From contig NC_064616.1 of NCBI RefSeq assembly GCF_023898315.1, positions 645,850,974 through 645,914,973 on the forward strand: 64,000 nt of DNA. Reading direction: 5' to 3'. The notes under the pieces are model-generated. The model made no database searches. It worked only from the letters and a program-made list of their open reading frames with translations, and was not told the origin of the DNA. This stretch comes from Schistocerca nitens (lineage: Eukaryota; Arthropoda; Insecta; Orthoptera; Acrididae). Both the position numbers and the translations under genes were made by a program. Positions 56,336-64,000 of the stretch are shown here, one piece after another (position 1 is the stretch's first letter; each line of letters opens with the position of its first letter).

Positions 56336-57109
56336 CAGGGTGTTACAAAAAGGTACGGTCAAACTTTCAGGAAACATTCCTCACACACAAAGAAAGAAAA
56401 TATGTTATGTGGACATGTGTCCGGAAACGCTTACTTTCCATGTTAGAGCTCATTTTATTACTTCTCTTCAAATCACATTAATCATGGAATGGAAACACAC
56501 AGCAACAGAACGTACCAGCGTGACTTAAAGCACTTTGTTACAGAAAATGTTCAAAATGTCCTCCGTTAGCGAGGATACATGCATCCACCCCCGATCGCAT
56601 AGAATCCCTGATGCGCTGATGCAGCCCTGGAGAATGGCGTATTGTATCACAGTCGTCCACAATACGAGCACGAAAGAGTCTCTACATTTGGTACCGGGGT
56701 TGCGTAGACAAGAGCTTTCAAATGCCCCCATAAATGAAAGTCAAGAGGGTTGAGGTCAGGAGAGCGTGGAGGCCATGGAATTGGTCCGCCTCTACCAATC
56801 CATCGGTCACCGAATCTGTTGTTGAGAAGCGTACGAACACTTCGACTGATATGCGCAGGAGCTCCATCGTGCATGAACCACATGTTGTGTCGTACTTGTA
56901 AAGGCACATGTTCTAGCAGCACAGGTAGAGTATCCCGTATGAAATCATGGCGGTGAATCGAGGAAGTGCAGTACATACTGACGAAATTAAAATGAGCTCT
57001 AACATGGAAATTAAGCGTTTCCGGACACGTGTCCACATAACATCTTTTCTTTATTTGTGTGTGAGGAATGTTTCCTGAAAGTTTGGCCATACCTTTTTGT
57101 AACACCCTG
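56336..57109 (-). mobile_element. internally deleted long-TIR mariner (DD41D type)
   Basis: Ends CAGGGTGTTACAAAAAGGTA and TACCTTTTTGTAACACCCTG are inverted, extend over about 115-120 bp, and are flanked by TA (56334-56335, 57110-57111). The middle encodes only the C-terminal part of a transposase. It abuts the hairpin element on its left and a second mariner remnant on its right. Confidence 0.88.
56530..56975 (-). pseudogene. DD41D mariner transposase, C-terminal fragment
   Basis: Minus-strand sequence: FIRDTLPVLLEHVPLQVRHN, MWFMHDGAPAHISRSVRTLL (second Asp), RWIGRGGPIPWPPRSPDLNP and LDFHLWGHLKALVY (third Asp). By my count 41 residues separate the two Asp. The first catalytic region and the DNA-binding domain are missing, with the break near 56960-56975. 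A 1-base frameshift near 56690 precedes the QRIRDSM...CILANGGHFEHFL end. Confidence 0.83.
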
Positions 57110-57111
57110 TA

Positions 57112-57540
57112 AAGGGCAGTCAAATGAAAACGAAACGGATAGAAAAAGGTAAGCAGACTGTTATTATTTCAAAAGTAATTACCATCACTGTTAATAAATT
57201 CATCCCACAGTGAGACAACACGATCAGTGGCTTCATAGAAAAATCTTCGCGGTTGCCTACGAAACCACGATTGTACCCAGGCGTGCACAATTTATCAGAA
57301 GCAAACCTACGTTCACTAATGTCTTTCTTGGAAACCACGCGGGAAGAGTTTCGGTCTGTATGGAGGATGTAAAGGCTTCCAAACGAAACTTCTGCAGCGT
57401 AGTCGAAACAATCTTGGCAACATATGGGCACACCCACATCTCTCGTAGTTGCATAAATATATTAACAGTTATGACGATTCCTTTTGAAATAATAAAGAGT
57501 TTACTTACTTTTTTCAGTCTGTCCGTTTTCATTTGTATGT
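57112..57540 (-). mobile_element. short mariner remnant with inverted ends
   Basis: The left end (AGGGCAGTCAAATGAAAACG) and right end (CGTTTTCATTTG in CTGTCCGTTTTCATTTGTAT) are inverted over about 60 bp, with TTATTATTTCAAAAG and CTTTTGAAATAATAA inside. The minus strand shows a C-terminal transposase relic with NREDFSMKPLIVLSHCGMN and the ending N.DG.YF, typical of mariner. Internally deleted, non-autonomous. Confidence 0.72.
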
Positions 57541-57661
57541 TAATAATATAGAACTCATTTGAATAATATTTTTCAATAACGCCTAATTTTTATTAAACCT
57601 ACTTTGGAAGTTTTAAAATGTCCTAAATCTATGTAGAAAAATTTGCATAAGGCAATGCCAT

Positions 57662-57662
<1 letters not shown>

Positions 57663-57706
<44 letters not shown>
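57663..57706 (+). repeat. (GT)n microsatellite
   Basis: About 21 GT units. The Cys-Val frame across it is not a protein. Confidence 0.96.
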
Positions 57707-57711
<5 letters not shown>

Positions 57712-57857
57712 GGGAGGGGGTGGAGGGAGGTGGCGCAGCCTTGCAGGTCGCAGAATCACCTCGGTACGACGATGCTCAGTACGAGCTCTAATTTCTATCT
57801 TCGTGGTCCTTTTGCTGGTGTACGCGGTCCTGTTGTGAAATGTCCTAATAAAAATGT

Positions 57858-58086
57858 CGTGTGACTAGGGCCTCCCGTCGGGTAGACCGTTCACCGGGTG
57901 CAAGACTTTCGATTTGACGCCTCTTCGGCGACTTGCGCGTCGGTGGGGTTGAAATGATGATGATGAGTAGGACAACACAACACCCACTCCATTACCAGAG
58001 AAAATAACAGTCACAGCCAGGAATCGAACCCGGGCCCTTAGGATTGACATTCTCTCGAGCTGACCACTCAGCTACCGGGGACGGAC
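57858..58086 (-). repeat. tRNA-derived SINE (family D), minus copy
   Basis: Reading the minus strand: GGTAGCTGAGTGGTCAGCTC (A box), GGGTTCGATTCCTGG (B box), TTTTCTCTGGTAATGGAGTG, GGGTGTTGTGTTGTCCTACTC and (ATC)n, then GACGCGCAAGTCGCCGAAG and a CCCGG(A/C)GAACGG end. Same architecture as 17915-18186. Confidence 0.82.
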
Positions 58087-58890
58087 AATGTCCTACTCAT
58101 TTTACATCCCTTGTTTTAAACATGCTGGTGATCTCAGAAAATCCTCTGTAATCTGTGATAATAACTGTTTACCACATTGTTTGATTTTTGAGTAATGTAA
58201 TCTCTTGTATTTTTCTTAATGACTTTCCTTGCGTGTTTCTGGACAAATTTTCCCTTGCTTATATGCTAGTTTCAGTGGTATTAAAGTTTGGCATAAAACC
58301 AAGGAATTTTACTTGGCATAATCGGTACCAACATTGAACTACTTGTTTGTAAGATATATTGTTTTCAAACTGTCAGTTCTTTGATGTGGTGATTATATTT
58401 GTGTCTTTTCATTTCATAATAGTAAACTTGAAAACATTAATTTTGTTCGTTTCTCTTGAGAGTGAAATTTTGAACTTAGCTTTGACAGGAATGTGGTCTG
58501 AATCACAATCTAGTCTCCCTTAGTCAGCTTTTTAGAACTGCCATTTCGTGAAGCACATATCTGTTAATGTTTATGTGTAAAAGATGCGCTCTCGAGTAGC
58601 ACGTCCTTGGAGGCAGCAAAAGTTTATTCATCCTATTTTTATTTCTATGTTTGTGTATACCATGTGACTCAATTGTAAGTCTATAATGGTGCTCTCTATC
58701 TATCTTCCATTAAGACCACCAGATACTACCTTAATAGAATAATTTGGGAAGGCATGTATAAGTTTGCCTCTTTGTTGTAAAACTCACTGCTTCAAATTTG
58801 TTAATAAACTGTAATAGCATACTGTTTTCATGTATCCTGTCCCTAAAGAATGTATTTGTGTGTGATTTCCACCATATAAAATTGTATTAC
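58087..58890 (-). other. possible LINE endonuclease remnant, otherwise unrecognised
   Basis: Near 58440-58500 the minus strand can be read as a DCDSDHIPVKAKFKI-like segment (in pieces and across stops), reminiscent of the SDH.LV end of a LINE endonuclease. The rest is AT-rich without frames. Weak evidence only. Confidence 0.25.
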
Positions 58891-58892
58891 TA

Positions 58893-60331
58893 CACACATC
58901 AAAAATGTTTTACATCACCTCGGTTCCGAGAGTTCCGGAACCTGTAAAGAAAATTGGAATAGAGATCAACATAAACATCATTTCCGCCCTTTTTATTGCT
59001 CATGAAAACCACACATTGCATATTGTACCATCATACAGTGTGACCTTCAGAGATGGTGCTCCAGATTGCTGTACACCTCGGTACCTCTAATACCCAGTAG
59101 CACGTCCTCTTGCATTGATGCATGCCTGTATTCGTCGTGGCATACTACCCACAAGTTCATCAAGGCGCTGTTGGTCCACATTGTCCCACTATTCAACGGC
59201 GATTTGGTTGGTGTGTCACGTCGTCCATAAACAGCCCTTTTCAATCTATCCCAGGCATTGTCGATAGGATTCATGTCTGGAGAGCATGCTGGCCACTATA
59301 GTCGATCGATGTCGTTATCCTGAAGGAAGTCATTCACAAGATGTGCACGATGCGGACGCGAATTGTCGTCCATGAAGACGAATGCCTCGCTAGTATGCTG
59401 CTGATATGGTTGTACTATCGGTCGGAGGATGGCATTCACTTATCGTACAGCCGTTACAGCGTCTTCCATGATCACCAGCGGCGCACGTCGGCCCCACATA
59501 ACGTAACCCCAAAACAGTAGGAAACCTCCACCTTGCTGCACTCGTTGGACAGTGTGTCTAAGGCGTTCAGCCTCACAGGGTTGTCTCCAAACACATCTCC
59601 GACGATTGTCTAGTTGAAGGCATATGCGACACTCATCGGTGAAGAGAACGTGATGCCAATCCTGAGCGGTCCATTCGGCATGTTGATGGGCCCATCTGTA
59701 CCGCGCTGCATGGCGTCGTGGTTGCAAGGATGGACCTCGCCATGGACGTCGGGAGTGAATCTGCGCATCATGCAGTCTATTGCGCACAGTTTGAGTCGTA
59801 ACACGACGTCCTGTGGCTGCATGAAAAGCATTATTCAACATGGTGGCGTTGCTGTCAGGGTTCCTCCGAGCCATAATCCGTAGGTATTGGTCATCCACTG
59901 CAGTAGTAGCCCTTGGGTGGCCTGAGCGAGGAATGTCATGGACAGTTCCTGTCTCTCTGTATCTCCTCCATGTCCGAACAACATCGCTCCAAGAAGCATG
60001 TACACTTCCCTTGTTAAGAGCCCTTCCTGGCACAAAGTAACAATGTGGACGTGATCTAACAGCGGTATTGACCGTCAAGGCATGGTTGAACTACAGACAA
60101 CACAAGCCGTGTACCTCCTTCGTGGTGGAATGAATGGAATTGATCGGCTGTCGGACCTCCTCCGTCTAATAGGCGCTTCTCATGCATGGTTGTTTACATC
60201 TTTGGGCTGATTTAGTGACATCTCTGAACAGTCAGAGGGACTGTGTTTGTGATACAATATCCACAGTCAACGTCTGTCTATCTTCAGGAGTTCTGGGAAC
60301 TGGGGTGATGCAAAACATTTTTTGATGTGTG
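58893..60331 (-). mobile_element. Tc1-like DNA transposon (first family, second copy), decayed
   Basis: Ends CACACATCAAAAATGTTTTACATCACC and the inverse at 60305-60331 are clear, with TA on both sides (58891-58892, 60332-60333). The same family as 420-2063 but without the SINE, so it shows the pre-insertion structure of that copy. 1439 bp. The transposase is broken by stops. Confidence 0.93.
59047..60078 (-). pseudogene. Tc1-like transposase pseudogene (first family)
   Basis: One long minus frame (60078-59440) carries much of the protein: VRTWRRYRETGTVHDIPRSG, TGRRVTTQTVRNRLHDAQIH (helix-turn-helix and linker), DWHHVLFTDECRICLQ (first Asp), WRQPCEAERL and WGYVMWGRRAPLVIMEDAVT. It stops at 59440. 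The C-terminal part with the second Asp and Glu lies in broken frames below; MNPIDNAWDRLKRAVYGR at 59274-59221 shows Asp where Glu is expected. Confidence 0.85.
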
Positions 60332-60333
60332 TA

Positions 60334-60814
60334 TTTATTTTTATGCTTTGATGCCTCTCAGTCTAATTTCTTGGTCTCTATTTTGTACCTTTTAATTTCC
60401 CATTTGACATTTATCGGAGAACCATATCGATTTAAATTTATTGTAGTATACGTTTCTGTATTCAAAGTTGTTAGTTTGTCACCCAACTAGGTTACCCAGT
60501 ATCATTGCAAGTCTGTTTTGTAGCAACATGTTTTCTCCCACTGTATCCTGTGATAGGGTTGCTAGCCCTATACATAACCAATAACAGAGGACCAGGATTA
60601 GTTTGCTCTTCCTACCATTAGAGCAGTTGCTTTCATTACAGCTTACAAGCCTGCTGTGTCCAAACAGTACATCTGTAGCAGGTACTCTTATTTCCCATCC
60701 ACCACTCATATCTGAAGTGCATTCCCCAATTTGCACCTGGGTGTCTGCTCTCTAGAATTTATAAAATTTGTTTCTGTGAACTCTCACACACTAAGAGCTA
60801 CTAAATTAATATCT
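60334..60814. other. unrecognised spacer
   Basis: A minus frame at 60479-60736 (85 codons) has no domain I know. It could be the 3' UTR of an old LINE, but nothing in the sequence establishes this. Confidence 0.35.
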
Positions 60815-61035
60815 ATATCTACACTCTCATCCACACGCACATCCATACTCTGGAGACTACTGCGAAGCGTATGACACAGTGTATTACCCATTATACCAGT
60901 TATTAGGGCTTCTTCCTGTTCCATTCATGGATGGAGCACAGGAAGAATGACAGTGTGAATGCCTCTGTGTATGCTTAAGTCAATCTAATCTTTTCCTCAC
61001 AATCCTTTAAGGAGTGGTATATAGAAGTAGTAGGG
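60815..61035. repeat. dispersed repeat, second copy
   Basis: A diverged copy of the repeat at 35545-35925: CCAGTTATTAGGGCTTCTTC, TGTTCCATTCATGGATGGAG, CACAGGAAGAATGACAGT and AATGCCTCTGTGTATGC match in order. Confidence 0.65.
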
Positions 61036-61860
61036 TAAAGAGGTTCTGGTGCATTTTAAATCAAATTGATATCAAGTTAATTATGGAAGTTAATTAACTG
61101 ATCAATTAATTACCCACTTCCCTCCTGATGGCATCATGGGCTATCTGCAGATGGCACTTGTCACCTTCCCCCACCACCCCTCTAGGAAATCTGTGCCCAT
61201 CCCATCCTCTCCCCTCCCAACATCATTCTTCCTGAACTCTCCCCCAGCTACAAAAGATGACAGGATATTCAAATATGGTGAGAAATTCAAATTTGGTGGG
61301 AAAACAGGGCAATTGGGCTACCTCCACTAACCTACTTCCCCCACTCTTATGACAACCTCCATCACCTACCACCACTCCTGCATTTTTTTTTCACTTGCTA
61401 CTTGTGTTTCATGACCCACCCTCTGATTTCTCACGGTGGTTCTGTTTGTGCCACTTGGCCGCTGTGACTGGGTTCGGGGCCCGGAGTGGCTAGTGAAACA
61501 CCACTCCAACTCCTGTCCCCACTCGCACTGTTGTCCGTGTCCCGCCACATGGAGGCAGGCTCTGTTTGTTTGATATCCGTTCAGTTGTTTATTTTTTGTT
61601 CTGCAGCATTTTAGAAAACGTTACAAATAATGTGATAGAACTAAGAAGATGAAATACAAACGAATTTGGTATTTAAGAAGAATTTTAAAAGAAGATAGGA
61701 AAGAGTATAGAATGAAAAGTTCCCGCCACCTTGTATGTGGGTGGCAGCCAGGCTCTTGTAATGACCTTCAAGTTGCTGACCGCCACTCACGATTCCTTTT
61801 CTATATCTACCATTCTTAAATTAATATGAGTACCAAGGAAAGAAAAACAAAGGGCACCCA
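61036..61860. other. spacer, partly repeat-like
   Basis: GATCAATTAATTACCCACTT near 61100 and the ATTCAAATATGGTGAGAAAT / TTCAAATTTGGTGGGAAAAC pair near 61269-61310 resemble, in inverse, sequence near 55085-55280. A G/C-richer patch lies at 61430-61560. No gene recognised. Confidence 0.4.
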
Positions 61861-64000
61861 TATCTATCTTACGTAGCTTGCTCTTGTCAGCTGTCCGGCG
61901 ATTAGCACCTCCTGGCTACGCAAACAACTGCGCCTGGACAGTGGTTTTCCCCAATCTACATTAATGTATCCGTCGGGTTGGGCTCAGCTAAGAGGAACCG
62001 CAATCAAGATCCTTCTGTTCAGGCCGTTCATCGCCGCTTACCAGGAGGCGTAGGTTCCTTGAAGAGTTACCTAACTTTAAGATCCTTCTTGATTGCTGTC
62101 GACTTCTCATTAGACATAGATGTGCTGTTTAATATTTACCTATATACAGTTTTAGTGCTGGTTGTTTTGTTTTGATATGTATGATCGTGTGAACCTAGTA
62201 TTGGTTTTTCTGGACCATTTGTGGTGTCACGCAGGTTGCCACTATGGGTCATCAATGTGAGACACCTCAATATCTGTGTCGTTGTCAGTATCCGTATCTT
62301 CCTGACTCGAGGTGTCAGTGCTGTTATCCAATCCATGGGCACTCTGTTGTCTATGTCCACCGACTTGCCTTCTATAGGGTCTGTTACGTAGGTACTCTGT
62401 ATGCAGGGTCCAAGAGGTTTTGTCGGTCAGTGTGTTGAATTCAGTCCACTGGTCCGAGTCACGTAGTACAGTGTACAGTTCATTTTGAGTGTTTAGGTGG
62501 TTGACATATAATGTGTGTTTCATGTTTGTGCGCTGCCCACAGAAAAGGAGAATGTGTTCTGGGGATCATTCTTCCCCGCATGTGCATCTAATAATCTGTT
62601 GCAGACTCATGCGGCTCAGGTGCTTGGGATAAGGGCCGTGACCTGTGAGGAAGTGTACCATACTGCAGCTAGGATAGATATACTTTAGTTTTAGTCGTTC
62701 CCTGATATCAGGGAAGAAGTTGTAGACTTGGCGGCCCTTATCGCTATTGTCCCACTCGCTCTGCCAGGTATCAACTCGCCATGCTTTGAGTTGACATGTT
62801 GTCTCATACGGTAGTCCAGTGATCTGCCGAATCTGGTCCAGTTCCCCATCTTAAGCCAGTACATTGTCACATGGTACCTGATGGTTATATCTATCGTATA
62901 GATTCCCATCGCAACACATAGTGCATTGACTGATGTTGTGCTGAAAGCCCCCATTAGTCGAAGCAGGATGCTTCTTTGCCCACGACGTACGACAGTTCTA
63001 TTGGTGGAAAGACTCAGTCTGTAGGCCCACGTGCTGGCAGCAAAACATAGTACTGACTCAACGAGAGGGCAGTGCTTTGTCCGAGTAACTGACAGTGGTA
63101 GTCTGAATTGTTCTGAGTTTAACCTTTCCAGTTTATGACGTATTTTTTCTGCTTTGTCTGTGCATATTCGTAAGTGTCCATGAAAGTTCAATCGTTCGTC
63201 TATGTATACTCCAAGGTAGCGTGTAACTTTTGATCTTTTTATGTTTGTGTCCCCGATTTTGATTGTTGGATTCCTGTGCAGAATACCCTTTAGCAATGAG
63301 TAGGTTGTTTTATTTTCTGCTATCTTGAGTCTGTTGTTTGTGCACCATTGGGTTATTGTTCGAAGTGCTCCATTGGCTCTGTTTTCTAGCTGGGCATGGT
63401 TATTATCTGACACTAAGCAGATCTTCAGCATCAGCATATTGTGCTCCTCTAGTAACTGTAGGAGCGGTTTTATCATTATGTCCCAGAAGATGGGGCCGCA
63501 GATTGACCCTTTTGGACAGTCTTTTATAGTGCGTTTGATTACTTTCTGGTTGTCGATGTGCCAAACGACTGTTCTGTCTCTGCAATAGCCCACAAAACTA
63601 TTGTACAGAGACTACGATACCTGCAGGTGTCTGAGCCTCTTGAACAGAGCAGGCCACCACCATAGGTTATCAAAGGCGCCCGAAATATCTATCATGATGG
63701 CTAATGTGTATTTGGCAGGTGTACTGTGTACTATTTGTAGTGCTCTGTTTATTGCATCATCTATTGATTTCCCTTCCCGAAAGCAGTACTGATGTTGTGT
63801 TAGTCCCTGTAATGTTCTGTGTGCTTGTAGTCTTTTGCAAAGGAGTTTTTCCTGTATTTTTGCGAGTGTATTAATGAGACACATTGGTATGTATGACTTG
63901 GGTTCTGAGGAGTCTTTGTCTGGAGCTTTTTTGACGATAACCGCCTTCGAGGTTTTCCACACTGCAGGCACGCAGCCCAGCCTTAATGCGTCATTTAGCA
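61861..64000 (-). mobile_element. R1-like LINE, reverse-transcriptase 3' part, running off the right edge
   Basis: Minus strand. At 63971-63612: WKTSKAVIVKKAPDKDSSEP, SYIPMCLINTLAKIQEKLLC, FREGKSIDDAIN, YTLAIMIDISGAFDNLWWW (first catalytic Asp). TAG at 63612-63614 interrupts, and the same frame continues at 63593 with DCPKGSICGPIFW and TRYLGVYIDERLNFHGHL to 62691. C-terminally, a GHGPYPKHLSRM-like block and the CTCGE..SPEHILLFC zinc-binding pattern near 62550-62640 are typical of R1-clade LINEs. The YADD box is out of frame. The 5' part lies beyond the window. The 3' limit is approximate. Confidence 0.85.
62691..63971 (-). pseudogene. R1-like reverse transcriptase pseudogene
   Basis: Two frame-matched segments are separated by one nonsense TAG (63612-63614). 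Near 63428-63450 the expected YADD catalytic box can only be read as YADAEDLL in another frame, while the main frame reads EEHNMLMLKICLVSD, so an insertion and compensating shift have destroyed it. At 62691 a stop precedes the frame-shifted C-terminus. Confidence 0.8.

Noticed and set aside
57664-57864. Cys-Val repeat ORF
   Set aside because: Translation of the (GT)n microsatellite.

Overview
The window is eukaryotic nuclear DNA, most likely from an orthopteran of the locust/grasshopper type (Schistocerca-like). The reasons are intron-containing genes at very low density, wall-to-wall nested LINEs, SINEs and Tc1/mariner elements, many microsatellites, and several SINE and LINE families that I associate from memory with locust genomes. 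The genus is therefore inference. The one ordinary host gene I can support is a three-exon HINT1 homologue (minus strand, 31614-32243, 126 aa).

Layout. 1-12100: a Tc1-like element carrying a SINE (420-2063), an RTE-like LINE inserted inside another SINE (2962-4375), and three LINEs in a row (4790-6690, 6700-7805, 7810-12115). 12100-22900: tRNA-derived SINEs, a Penelope-like fragment, a Tc1 copy killed by one nonsense codon (16143-17564), two decayed Tc1 copies (18675-21045) and a ~620 bp palindrome with a GT-repeat centre (21928-22546). 22900-31500: an old, mostly unannotatable stretch with a few simple repeats. 31500-32250: HINT1. 33000-41640: a LINE endonuclease remnant, a Mutator-like transposase remnant, a nuclear copy of mitochondrial ND4, and a long-TIR mariner with two SINEs in it. 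43580-54545: a decayed endogenous element of the Polinton/Maverick-adintovirus kind. 54545-64000: hairpin and mariner-derived elements, SINEs, a second copy of the first Tc1-like family (58893-60331), and an R1-like LINE running off the right edge.

The most interesting region is 43580-54545 (all genes on the minus strand). It holds relics of a packaging ATPase, a coiled-coil/DUF8207-type protein, a retroviral-type integrase, a parvovirus-type phospholipase A2 domain, a basic Gly/Ala-rich core-like peptide, an adenain-type cysteine protease, a minor-capsid-like protein, a capsid-like protein and two unidentified proteins. No DNA polymerase B was found. Every gene is broken by stops, frameshifts or insertions (a Tc1 element, an RTE LINE and two SINEs), so it is a fossil. 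The SINEs, LINEs and DNA transposons show readable nesting and target-site duplications, which give a relative order of events.

Only two reading frames look intact: HINT1 and the Tc1 transposase at 52648-53670. Everything else coding-like is a pseudogene.
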